Below are positions 17,100-25,304 of a DNA stretch of 39,981 nucleotides, piece after piece. Source of the DNA: Deltaproteobacteria bacterium (GTDB lineage: Bacteria; Desulfobacterota; DSM-4660; Desulfatiglandales; HGW-15). Made by a program: the position numbers and the translations under genes. Below the pieces are notes generated by a model, which saw nothing but the letters and a program-made list of their open reading frames with translations, was not told the origin of the DNA and made no database searches. The stretch covers positions 1 to 39,981 of the forward strand of contig JAFDHO010000035.1 in NCBI GenBank assembly GCA_019308745.1. The letters run 5' to 3'. The stretch's first letter is position 1. Each line of letters opens with the position of its first letter.

Positions 17100-17105
17100 A
17101 TTGGG

Positions 17106-17223
17106 GCACGTTTTCCATCCATGAGCCTAACAGGCTGCTGATCCAGGTCTTGGAAGCACCTTGTCGTTCCCTGACCCCTGTTTATACTTGGCTCCGCCAG
17201 AAAGGCGAAAAGGGAATCTTTTT
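17106..17223 (+). ncRNA. possible small RNA or attenuated leader
   Basis: Downstream of the promoter, TTCCCT (17167-17172) can pair with AGGGAA (17211-17216), enclosing the hairpin CGCC-agaaa-GGCG (17195-17207). TCTTTTT (17217-17223) follows, which resembles a terminator. The outer stem has only six pairs, so the signal is modest. No known RNA family was recognised. Confidence 0.25.
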
Positions 17224-17482
17224 CAGGCTTCCCCTTGACTTTGGAAAACCTTCAGCATTAAAAAGAACGTGCAGAGAAACAGCAAACCCTTAGATATGGG
17301 GACACTGGTGCCAGGCATCGGATCTAGGGAAAAGATTATCAATTTTGCCCTTTTCTCAACTCTTTAAGAAACCTTCTCTGCCTACCGTATCGCTGAATCC
17401 ATTTTTTGTATGTCAGTATGTTTGAATCATCATTCTGGTCATCTGGGTCTTTCTTGAGTCTTGGTAGGAAAGGAATACGGAA

Positions 17483-17959
17483 TTGCAGGTCCAAGAGAAA
17501 AACAGGAAGGAAGAGCAGGAGCTGGTGAAAATACTTGAAAACTATGAACCCACCAGGGACAACCTTATTCCCATATTACAGGAAGTTCAGGGGAATTACG
17601 GTTATTTGTCCGAAGATTCTGTTGAGCGGATTGCCAGATATCTTGATATCTCTCAAAGTTGCATCTATGGTGTTGCCACCTTTTACACCCAATTCAGGTT
17701 TACCAGGCCCGGTAATCATATAGTAAAAGTATGCCTTGGGACCGCGTGCCATGTGAAGGGCGGGGCACAGATTATGGATGAATTGACCAGGCATCTAGAT
17801 ATCGGGCCAGGCGAGACCACCCCCGATTACAGATTCAGCCTTGAACGCGTGGCCTGTTTCGGTTCCTGCGCCCTTTCTCCTGTAATAGTGGTTGACAGCA
17901 AGGTCTACGGCAGGATGACCCCAAAAAGGGTCAAGAAAATTCTCAAGGAGCTAGAATGA
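17483..17959 (+). CDS. NuoE-like [2Fe-2S] thioredoxin-fold subunit
   Basis: Small electron-transfer subunit of NuoE/HydC/HndA type, 158 residues, carrying one [2Fe-2S] cluster that accepts electrons near the FMN of the NuoF-type partner. Cluster ligands are C84 and C89 in CLGTAC and C125 and C129 in CFGSC. The N-terminal half is the helical domain (ILQEVQGNYGYLSEDSVERIA). The start is TTG, with AGGAAAGGA about 8 nt upstream; no ATG fits. Its stop overlaps the nuoF-like ATG in ATGA, so the two are translationally coupled. Confidence 0.9.
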   Translation: MQVQEKNRKEEQELVKILENYEPTRDNLIPILQEVQGNYGYLSEDSVERIARYLDISQSCIYGVATFYTQFRFTRPGNHIVKVCLGTACHVKGGAQIMDELTRHLDIGPGETTPDYRFSLERVACFGSCALSPVIVVDSKVYGRMTPKRVKKILKELE

Positions 17960-19848
17960 ATTTCCAGGAAATACAAAACCAGGCCAAGCAGGAATGGGAA
18001 GAATTCAACGACATTAGAAGGCCAAGAATTCTGATCGGGGCAGCCACTTGCGGCCGGGCGGCCGGTGCCCTGGAAGTCGAGGAGGCATTTAGGCGAGAAC
18101 TATCTGCTCGCTCTATTGAAGCCGACATATATGAAGTGGGCGATCTTGGAATGTGCTATGCCGAGCCGCTCGTTGAGATCTCCGTGCCCGGCGGAAGCCG
18201 CGTGATCTACAAGGAAGTAAATGAAGAAAGGGTCCCAGAGCTTATCGAAACTTCTATTATCAAAGAGGCCCTTCTAACTGACCTGGCGCTGTGCAGCGTC
18301 GGAGAAGGCACCATCGAAGGCATCCCGGACTTGAATGAACTTCCGATGATGAAAGAGCAGGTTCGCGTCGTGTTGAGAAACTCCGGGATAATAGACCCTA
18401 GCAATATCAACCATTACATTGCAAGGGGCGGATACAGCGGTCTTGCCCGGGCCTTGGAAATGAGCCCCGATGGGGTCATTGAGGAAATCAGATCTTCGGG
18501 TTTGCGCGGGAGAGGAGGAGCGGGCTTTCCCACTGGGGTAAAATGGGCCTTTGCAAGGGAGACAAAAGGGGATGTCAAATATATCATCTGCAACGCGGAC
18601 GAAGGCGATCCTGGCGCCTTCATGGATAGAGCCGTGCTCGAAAGTGATCCCCACGCCGTCTTGGAAGGACTGGCCATAGGGGCCTATGCAATAGGTGCAA
18701 GGGTTGCATATATATACATCCGCGCGGAATATCCCCTCGCAATAGAGAGGCTTCAATGGGCCATTGAACAGATGAAGCATCTCGGATTCCTGGGATCCAA
18801 TATCCTCGGACAAGCTTTCCAACTTGACATTAAGATAAAACAAGGAGCCGGTGCTTTTGTTTGCGGAGAGGAAACAGCCCTAATCGGATCAATTGAAGGA
18901 AAGAGAGGCATGCCAAGGCCACGACCTCCATTTCCTGCACAATCCGGCCTCCACTCCCTCCCCACGATCATAAATAACGTGGAAACGTTGGCCAATGTAT
19001 CAGAGATTATGCACAGGGGCGCGGGTTGGTTCGCTCAATACGGCTCGGAAGACAGCAAGGGGACAAAAACCTTTGCCCTTGCCGGCAAGATAAATCGCAC
19101 CGGCCTGATTGAAGTCCCAATGGGTATCACTCTGCGTGATGTCATATTCAAGGTAGGTGGAGGTATCCTCGACAACAAAAAGTTTAAGGCCGTTCAGACT
19201 GGCGGCCCATCAGGAGGCTGTATTCCTGCCGAATTCCTCGATATGAAGGTTGATTATCAAGAACTTGCCAAGGTTGGCTCGATAATGGGTTCTGGGGGAA
19301 TGATCGTCATGGATGAAGACTCCTGCATGGTCGATATCGCAAAGTACTTCTTGACATTTACCGAAAGTGAATCCTGCGGGAAATGCACCCCCTGCAGAAT
19401 GGGGACCCAACACCTGCTTCACATCCTGAGTGAAATCGCAGAAGGTAGAGGCACGCCTGAGTATCTTCCTACCCTTGAGACACTGGGAAAAACCGTGAAA
19501 AACACATCTCTTTGCGGTCTGGGCCAGACTGCTCCTAACCCGGTCCTTACCACCCTCAAGTATTTTCGCGAAGAGTATGAAGCCCATATCTACGCACAAC
19601 GGTGTTCGGCCTTGGTATGTAAGGCGTTGATCACCTATGACATTGATATTGAAGCTTGTAAGCTTTGCGGTCTTTGCAAAAAAGAATGCCCCGTTCAAGC
19701 CATTACAGGCTCCAAGAAACCGCCCGAACCCTTTGTAATTGACGAGGGTAAATGCATCAGATGTGGTATGTGCCTCAGTGTTTGTCCCTTCAACGCCGTG
19801 CTGAAGACATCCGACAAAAGGGGCACCGTTGAACGCACTGTGGCATAA
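17956..19848 (+). CDS. NuoF/HydB-like NADH-binding flavin and iron-sulfur subunit
   Basis: NAD(H)-oxidising FMN subunit of the HydB/HndC/NuoF class, 630 residues, the usual size for the long forms in bifurcating complexes. In order: an N-terminal thioredoxin-like domain (about 20-110), the FMN/NAD core with SSGLRGRGGAGFPTGVKW and CNADEGDPGAFMDR, GAGAFVCGEETAL, the N3-type cluster ESCGKCTPCRMGT with its fourth cysteine in TSLCGLGQ, and two C-terminal [4Fe-4S] sites CKLCGLCKKECP (568-579) and CIRCGMCLSVCP (600-611). In the N-terminal domain only C33 (TCGRAAG) and the cysteine of DLGMCYAEP remain; one cysteine expected in the GC-x-G-x-C pattern is missing, so this extra [2Fe-2S] site may be lost. 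Cytoplasmic; part of the nuoEFG-nfnAB operon. Confidence 0.92.
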   Translation: MNFQEIQNQAKQEWEEFNDIRRPRILIGAATCGRAAGALEVEEAFRRELSARSIEADIYEVGDLGMCYAEPLVEISVPGGSRVIYKEVNEERVPELIETSIIKEALLTDLALCSVGEGTIEGIPDLNELPMMKEQVRVVLRNSGIIDPSNINHYIARGGYSGLARALEMSPDGVIEEIRSSGLRGRGGAGFPTGVKWAFARETKGDVKYIICNADEGDPGAFMDRAVLESDPHAVLEGLAIGAYAIGARVAYIYIRAEYPLAIERLQWAIEQMKHLGFLGSNILGQAFQLDIKIKQGAGAFVCGEETALIGSIEGKRGMPRPRPPFPAQSGLHSLPTIINNVETLANVSEIMHRGAGWFAQYGSEDSKGTKTFALAGKINRTGLIEVPMGITLRDVIFKVGGGILDNKKFKAVQTGGPSGGCIPAEFLDMKVDYQELAKVGSIMGSGGMIVMDEDSCMVDIAKYFLTFTESESCGKCTPCRMGTQHLLHILSEIAEGRGTPEYLPTLETLGKTVKNTSLCGLGQTAPNPVLTTLKYFREEYEAHIYAQRCSALVCKALITYDIDIEACKLCGLCKKECPVQAITGSKKPPEPFVIDEGKCIRCGMCLSVCPFNAVLKTSDKRGTVERTVA

Positions 19849-19909
19849 GCTTGATATGCCCTTTAGCCAAGGAGAATATTCGAACTCTAGCAGGAGCTTA
19901 GGCCAACCA

Positions 19910-22453
19910 ATGGATGAAATAACCCTCACGATAGACGGTAAAGAAATCAAGGCCCATAATGGCGATACGGTTTTGGAGGCAGCACATAGGGCAGGAATTG
20001 AAATTCCCACTCTCTGTGCCCATCCGGCCTTAGAACCCTATGGCGGTTGTCGCCTATGCATCGTACAAATCGAAGCTATGCGTGGGCTTCCGCCCTCGTG
20101 CACAACTCCGGCGACGGACGGTATGGTTGTGCACACCAAAACCGATGAGATTATCGAGACGCGGCGTGAGATCTTGAAGCTGATGCTGAGCGGCCATACG
20201 AGTTCTTGCCTGGTGTGCTCTGATCGAGAACTGTGTGAGAAGTACAGACCCCGTCCCTTCAAGACGGGCAAGGCCACCCGTTGTACCTTTTGCAGCAACA
20301 GGGATCGGTGCGAGCTGAGGATGGTTGCCGACCAATGTGACATCAATGACCTGGACCTTCCGATAATCTATAAGGATCTGGACCTGGAAAGATACGATCC
20401 TTTCATGGATAGGGATTACAACCTCTGCATTCTCTGCGGGCGCTGTGTGCGCATCTGTGAGAAGATACACAAGAAAGGTGTCATCGATTTCGTGAACCGG
20501 GGAAAGGACGCCAGGGTAGGAACGGCCTTTAACCGGCCCCACACAGAGTCGGATTGCCGCTTCTGCGGCGCCTGCATAGATATCTGCCCGACCGGCACCC
20601 TCACCGACAGGTATGCCAAGTGGAGGGGCACCCCTGAGAGGACGCTCGATTCTACGTGCCCCCTGTGTCCTCACGGTTGCTCGATCAGGCTGAAGATCCA
20701 TGAGGGCAAGATTATCGGCTCTGGAATGATCGATTTTTCGAGGGAGGCGCGTATCTGTGCCGTGGGCAGGTTTATGCTCCCCCAACTCCTGGACAATCCT
20801 TCCCGGATCCTTTCACACCAGCTGCGGGTACAGGACGGACTCATAAAGGCGGCCTACCGGGATGCCCTGGCAAAGGCCTCGGAAATGCTAGGGGCACATC
20901 CCGGGGAAAGATTCGCCCTTATCGCCCACGAGGCCTCCTCCCGGGAGGACCTCTATGTCATGGAGCGGTTTACCAGGGAAGTGATGAAATCCTCCAATTT
21001 TGCCGTTGCGAGGTCTGATGACCACACATTGGTTATCGAGCCCAACTCCGTGTTAGAGAAAATTCAAGACGGCACCGTGACGGCCCTTTACAGCACCGGG
21101 CCATTCCTGGATGGAGGCATACTCAAGAAATTAGGGTGCATCATCCTTGCTGACATGTTTCCTTCAGAGATGCAAAAAGAGGCGGATGTTGTCTTTGCGG
21201 TCACCGCCCCCACGGAGACCGAGGGCTCCTTCTTGAACGGGGCCGGGGAAGTGAAACACCTCGTTGCCGCGTCCGCGCCCCCGGAGGGCGTCGTGGCCGA
21301 CTGGAAAATCCCCTGCGACATTGCCGGATCAATGGGATATGGTGAGCTCGAGTATCCGTCCGTCGAGGATGTGAACAAGCAACTGAACACCAGGGGTATC
21401 GCCGAAAAGGTGCCAAAGCTTCCGGAGCCTTCTCCCCTCGATGACGTCACAGCCATCCCCCGCTTCTTCAGGGGGCACAAGATAAGTGACGTCATATGCG
21501 CGGTGAAATCCCTCTATCCCGAGGATGAGATGGTTACCTCCGAGGTGGAACTTGAAGAAGGCCCTCTCCCTGAGGAGGACTCAGGGAGGCCCTTCAGGAT
21601 CCTTGAGAAATCAGAGATAGTCCCCAATACACACCTGATCATCGTCCATGCACCGGTAATCGCAGAGACATGTCAACCAGGCCAGTTTGTCATTGCCATG
21701 GTCAATGAGAAGTCCGAAAGGATACCCTATACCATCTCAGACTTTGACAGGGAACAGGGCACCATCACCCTCGTGACCCTGGAGGTGGGCAGGTCGAGCA
21801 GAGAGATGGCATCGACGATCACAGGTCAACACCTGGCCCATGTCACCGGTCCCCTGGGTACCCCCGTGGAGGTAAAGAACTATGGCACTGTCCTCTGCGC
21901 GGGAGGCTGCTATGGGGTGGCTGCGATCTATCCCATAGCCCGAGCCATGAAGGAGGCAGGGAATCGGGTAATCTGCGTCCAGGAGGCCTCCAATCGGTTT
22001 CTGCTCCACTGGGAAGAAAAGGTCTGCGCGGTTTCCGATGAGCATATTATTGTCACAAAGGACGGCTCCGCCGGCATAAAGGGAGGCATTCAAGATGTTG
22101 TGGAAATGCTGGTTGAACGGGACGAAAGGATAGATCAGTCCTACATTATCGGATGCACGTTCATGATGATGCTTGTCACCGAGGTCACCAAGAAATCCGG
22201 GATTCCGACATTGACGGCCATGAATCCCATTATGGTGGACGGGACTGGAATGTGCGGGGCATGCCGCGTGAGTGTTGGTGACACCACCAAGTTTGCCTGT
22301 GTGGACGGTCCGTTCCTGGATGGATTGAAGATAAACTGGATCGAGCTGATGCAAAGGCAAGCGGCATTCACCTATGAAGAAGTTGAGGCCCTGCCCCTCG
22401 AGCCCCAGCAATACCAGGTTCAAGGGCACGAATGCCTGTGCCATCAACCTTGA
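19910..22453 (+). CDS. NuoG-NfnA fusion: iron-sulfur wire plus ferredoxin-NADP reductase alpha module
   Basis: An 847-residue fusion. The N-terminal part resembles NuoG/HydA without an H-cluster: [2Fe-2S] C36, C47, C50, C64; His-Cys site H96, C100, C103, C109; an extra cysteine set C125, C128, C134, C143; two ferredoxin sites (173-183 and 216-226); and a C250-C253-C257-C283 site of the molybdopterin-oxidoreductase type. Residues about 300-520 are a shortened, probably cofactor-free remnant of the molybdopterin fold (ETEGSFLNGAGEVKHL). The C-terminal part (about 570-847) is NfnA/PyrK-like: FAD-binding PYTISDFD, a GGCYGVAAIYP nucleotide loop and a [2Fe-2S] site near MCGACR (781-786) and C797. 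The start at 19910 directly precedes the [2Fe-2S] domain; earlier in-frame starts lack homology. nfnB follows, so electrons can reach NADP. Confidence 0.85.
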   Translation: MDEITLTIDGKEIKAHNGDTVLEAAHRAGIEIPTLCAHPALEPYGGCRLCIVQIEAMRGLPPSCTTPATDGMVVHTKTDEIIETRREILKLMLSGHTSSCLVCSDRELCEKYRPRPFKTGKATRCTFCSNRDRCELRMVADQCDINDLDLPIIYKDLDLERYDPFMDRDYNLCILCGRCVRICEKIHKKGVIDFVNRGKDARVGTAFNRPHTESDCRFCGACIDICPTGTLTDRYAKWRGTPERTLDSTCPLCPHGCSIRLKIHEGKIIGSGMIDFSREARICAVGRFMLPQLLDNPSRILSHQLRVQDGLIKAAYRDALAKASEMLGAHPGERFALIAHEASSREDLYVMERFTREVMKSSNFAVARSDDHTLVIEPNSVLEKIQDGTVTALYSTGPFLDGGILKKLGCIILADMFPSEMQKEADVVFAVTAPTETEGSFLNGAGEVKHLVAASAPPEGVVADWKIPCDIAGSMGYGELEYPSVEDVNKQLNTRGIAEKVPKLPEPSPLDDVTAIPRFFRGHKISDVICAVKSLYPEDEMVTSEVELEEGPLPEEDSGRPFRILEKSEIVPNTHLIIVHAPVIAETCQPGQFVIAMVNEKSERIPYTISDFDREQGTITLVTLEVGRSSREMASTITGQHLAHVTGPLGTPVEVKNYGTVLCAGGCYGVAAIYPIARAMKEAGNRVICVQEASNRFLLHWEEKVCAVSDEHIIVTKDGSAGIKGGIQDVVEMLVERDERIDQSYIIGCTFMMMLVTEVTKKSGIPTLTAMNPIMVDGTGMCGACRVSVGDTTKFACVDGPFLDGLKINWIELMQRQAAFTYEEVEALPLEPQQYQVQGHECLCHQP

Positions 22454-22502
22454 ACTCGACAGCGAGGTCAGGAACACACGATTACGGGAAGAAGGATTCC
22501 AA

Positions 22503-23975
22503 ATGGACCCCAAAGAGAGAAGGAAGATCCCCCGGCAGGCCATGCCTGAACAGGACCCCAGAAGGAGAAGGCACAACTTCGAAGAAGTCCCTTACGGTTT
22601 GACAGAGGAACTTGCCCTGACAGAATCCCAGCGATGTCTCAAGTGCAAGAAACCTCTGTGTGTATCCGGTTGTCCCGTTAACATTGATATCCCGGACTTC
22701 ATCCGGCTCATTGAAGAAGGCAAGTTTATAGAGGCTGCCTGGAAACTCAAGGAACAAAACTCGCTTCCCGCCGTCACAGGGCGCGTCTGTCCCCAGGAAA
22801 CCCAGTGTGAAGAGAAATGCATCCTCGGCAAAAAGGGAGAACCCGTTGCCATTGGTCGACTGGAGCGGTTCGCTGCTGATTTCGAAAGGGTTGCCGGAAA
22901 ACTGAAACTGCCGGAGTTCGCTGATCCCACGGGAAAGAAGGTGGCCATAATAGGGGCCGGGCCTGCCGGGCTGACGGCTGCCGGAGACCTGGTGAAACTG
23001 GGCCATGATGTCACCATCTTCGAAGCGCTCCATGAGCCCGGAGGGGTGCTCGTTTACGGAATACCGGAATTCCGCTTGCCAAAGGAAATAGTCCGGTTCG
23101 AGGTCAACTACCTCAAAAGACTCGGAGTCAAGATCCTTACCGATTACGTGGTGGGCAAGGCCCGAACCGTGGATGACCTCATGAAAGACGGCTATGATGC
23201 CGTATTCATTGGAACGGGTGCAGGCCTTCCCATCTTCATGCGCATCCCGGGCGAGAACCTCGTGGGTGTCTACTCGGCCAATGAATACCTTACACGATCC
23301 AATCTCATGAAATCTTTCAAATTCCCGGAATACGGCACCTCTCCTATAAGGAGCAGGAAGGTCGTTACTGTCGGCGGAGGGAATGTCGCAATGGATGCGG
23401 CACGCACTGCCCTTCGTCTTGGCGCCGAGTCCGTCATTGTGTACAGGCGGAGCCGCGACGAAATGCCGGCACGGGCCGAAGAAATCCATCACGCCGAAGA
23501 GGAAGGCGTCCGGATCATGATCCTGACAAATCCCGTGCAGATCCTCGGAGATGACCGAGGCCGGGTCAAGGCCGTCGAGTGCATCAAAATGGAACTGGGG
23601 GAACCTGATGAATCGGGCCGGAGGAGGCCCATCCCCGTTGAAGGAAGCGAATTCGTCATGGAATGCGACACCGTCATTCCTGCCCTCGGTAACAGGCCCA
23701 ATCCCCTCATTCCCATGACCACGCCCGACCTGGAGACGACCCGCTGGAGGACCCTTCAATGTGATCCCGATACCCTCGAAACCTCCAAGAAGGGGGTCTT
23801 TGCCGGAGGAGACATCGTCACGGGCGCCGCTACGGTCATCTCTGCCATGGGTGCCGGCAAGACCGCTGCAAGGAGCATACACGAATACCTCATGACAGGG
23901 AGGGTGACAAAACCGAAGAAGGACGGTGGAACAGAGGGCAGAGAATCAGGGAACACAGTGAGCAAGGAGCGGTGA
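22503..23975 (+). CDS. NfnB/GltD-like NADPH- and ferredoxin-linked flavoprotein
   Basis: Glutamate-synthase small-subunit-like protein, 490 residues, of the type that forms the bifurcating beta subunit of NfnAB. The N-terminal cysteines C45-C48-C53-C57 (RCLKCKKPLC...GCP) and C96, C102, C106 (RVCPQETQCEEKC) bind [4Fe-4S] clusters. GAGPAGLTAA (151-160) is the FAD site and VGGGNVAMDAARTALRLGA the NAD(P) site. YRRSRDEMPAR and GVFAGGDIVTGAATV complete the family pattern. ATG 22503 follows AAGAAGGA; an upstream open frame overlapping the fusion gene is not homologous. The upstream neighbour carries the NfnA half, so an Nfn-type role is preferred over a glutamate synthase subunit. Confidence 0.9.
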   Translation: MDPKERRKIPRQAMPEQDPRRRRHNFEEVPYGLTEELALTESQRCLKCKKPLCVSGCPVNIDIPDFIRLIEEGKFIEAAWKLKEQNSLPAVTGRVCPQETQCEEKCILGKKGEPVAIGRLERFAADFERVAGKLKLPEFADPTGKKVAIIGAGPAGLTAAGDLVKLGHDVTIFEALHEPGGVLVYGIPEFRLPKEIVRFEVNYLKRLGVKILTDYVVGKARTVDDLMKDGYDAVFIGTGAGLPIFMRIPGENLVGVYSANEYLTRSNLMKSFKFPEYGTSPIRSRKVVTVGGGNVAMDAARTALRLGAESVIVYRRSRDEMPARAEEIHHAEEEGVRIMILTNPVQILGDDRGRVKAVECIKMELGEPDESGRRRPIPVEGSEFVMECDTVIPALGNRPNPLIPMTTPDLETTRWRTLQCDPDTLETSKKGVFAGGDIVTGAATVISAMGAGKTAARSIHEYLMTGRVTKPKKDGGTEGRESGNTVSKER

Positions 23976-24276
23976 GCACTTCTTGAGAAGGGGCTTGACC
24001 GACGACCGAGGACGGATGACCGAGGATGCTGTTGATGCTTCAACCTTGAACTCAAAACCCCCAATCCCATGAGGCACTGGCTATACAAACATTCCGGCAT
24101 TTGTAACTAATGCCCGTCCCGGTCCAATTCATCTCTTTTTTCCGCCGAAGATGGATGGAGGCTTTTGGGAATCAAGACGCCTTGATTGCCAAAACATATC
24201 GATATCATCCGTGTAATCCGGGCCCAAAAAACAGGTTACGTGGGATATCTTGAGCACCGATGTGATATTTTCCCGG
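23976..24276. other. convergent intergenic region
   Basis: The region lies between nfnB and the leftward orn gene and I see no coding region. It contains a degenerate 14-bp tandem repeat (GACGACCGAGGACG followed by GATGACCGAGGATG, 24001-24028) and the hairpin GGCATT-tgtaact-AATGCC (24096-24114), which might end transcription but lacks a T-run. Confidence 0.35.
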
Positions 24277-24816
24277 CTAGACCTTTGGGAGGAAGACTTT
24301 TTGGCGATAGTACTTAAGCTCGTTGATGGATTCCTTAATGTCCCCGGAAGCCCGGTGATCTTTCCTTTTTTCATAGGTGGGCAATTGGGGATACCACCTC
24401 TTGACCAATTCTTTGAGGGAACTCACGTCGATGTTTCTGTAATGGAGGAAATCTGCAAGATCCGGCATATACCTGATGAGGAACCTGCGGTCCTGCCACA
24501 CGGAATTCCCGCAGAGGGGGCATTGACCCCTCTCGCAATGGCTCTCCAGAAAATCCATCGTCTCCCTTTCTGCCCTCTGGCAGTCATACTCTGATACCGA
24601 GACCCTTTCCAGGAGGCCCGATGAGCCGTGTTGCTCCCGGCTCCAATCGTCCATATGTTCCAGGACGCTCTCCTCTTGGTGGATGACTATGTCGGGGCCC
24701 TCTTCCAGGATCTCCAGATTGTTGTCAGTCAAGATCGTGGCTATTTCAAGGATGACGTGCTTCTCCGGATCCAGGCCGGTCATCTCCAGGTCAATCCAAA
24801 CGAGCTTTGATCGCAA
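24277..24816 (-). CDS. orn: oligoribonuclease
   Basis: DEDDh 3'-5' exoribonuclease that degrades 2-5 nt RNA ends, including pGpG; 179 residues. LVWIDLEMTGLD carries the first D and E. ILEEGPDIVIHQ, MDDW, CGNSVWQDRRFL, YRNIDVSSLKEL and the C-terminal HRASGDIKESINELKYY (H and D) follow E. coli Orn closely. The start is TTG at 24816, because AAGGAGGGGG lies 5-15 nt upstream. A GTG at 24837 opens the same frame but would place the Shine-Dalgarno inside the gene. Confidence 0.93.
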   Translation of the reverse strand: MRSKLVWIDLEMTGLDPEKHVILEIATILTDNNLEILEEGPDIVIHQEESVLEHMDDWSREQHGSSGLLERVSVSEYDCQRAERETMDFLESHCERGQCPLCGNSVWQDRRFLIRYMPDLADFLHYRNIDVSSLKELVKRWYPQLPTYEKRKDHRASGDIKESINELKYYRQKVFLPKV

Positions 24817-24840
24817 GTGTGCCCCCTCCTTTAACACAAA

Positions 24841-24860
24841 ACGTCCAGGGTCATGGACGT
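24841..24860. repeat. perfect hairpin upstream of orn
   Basis: ACGTCCA-gggtca-TGGACGT, a 7-bp stem with 6-base loop, 25 bp upstream of the orn start on its coding strand. It could be an operator or a 5'-UTR stem; no function is assigned. Confidence 0.4.
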
Positions 24861-24993
24861 GCAGAAAGGTTTCTTAAAGACGCTAGAAGGGATTCATCAA
24901 AGATGCGCAGTTGACTTCGGACCCAATATAGGGAAATAGGGGGAAGATGTCAATCTGTCGTGAACCGTCCTGTTGGGGGAATGATAGCGCACA

Positions 24994-25131
24994 TCAAGCA
25001 AAATACAAAACATCCGCACTTGGATAGACAGCCATACGGCATGTCTCCACATGCCACGATTCGGGCAGGTCCAGCTCCACCTCTTTCGGACCATGCCACG
25101 CTAACTGGGGCAGTTTGACCACCTTGTTCAT
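24994..25131 (-). pseudogene. remnant of a LarA-like (DUF2088) gene, N-terminus only
   Basis: A 45-codon fragment reading NKVVKLPQLAWHGPKEVEL and then DLPESWHVETCRMA before an unrelated YPSADVLYFA tail and a stop. The pattern LPQLAW-GPKEVELDLPESW matches the N-terminus of nickel-dependent lactate-racemase-like (LarA/DUF2088) proteins, which are normally over 400 residues long. None of the remaining domain is found in any frame up to orn. It looks like the stump left by a deletion. The 24817-25304 gap otherwise holds only the orn hairpin and nothing I can name. Confidence 0.5.
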
Positions 25132-25304
25132 CGCGGCCCAATACCTAGATCCCTTGGTGAAGTCCGGTGTTCCCGAAACATCAGAGGTCTTCCCGCTTCC
25201 CGAGGAAAGTCGAGAGGAGACCCCGGGAACCGGGACGAACGCAAGGTCTTGTGCCATTCCTTGCCGGAGCCCATCCCCGGGGCTCCTCTCTCATGTCTTG
25301 CGGC

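Larger units (their letters stand above)
16950..17482. other. 533-bp intergenic region before the nuoE operon
   Basis: No coding region is visible. The first 100 bp hold several short inverted repeats (GGCTA-ggatct-TAGCC, GTCCA-tgcc-TGGAC, AGGAC-atgggata-GTCCT) that may end the pan transcript, without T-runs. The rest contains the promoter and leader described separately. A weaker second promoter may lie at TTGACT (17235-17240) with TTAAAA (17258-17263), spacer 17 bp. Confidence 0.4.

Noticed and set aside
22482-23882. 466-codon open frame antisense to nfnB
   Set aside because: Long shadow frame caused by codon bias in a GC-rich gene; the + strand product carries all NfnB motifs.
24001-24028. 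14-bp degenerate tandem repeat
   Set aside because: Only two imperfect copies; too short to call a repeat element or array.
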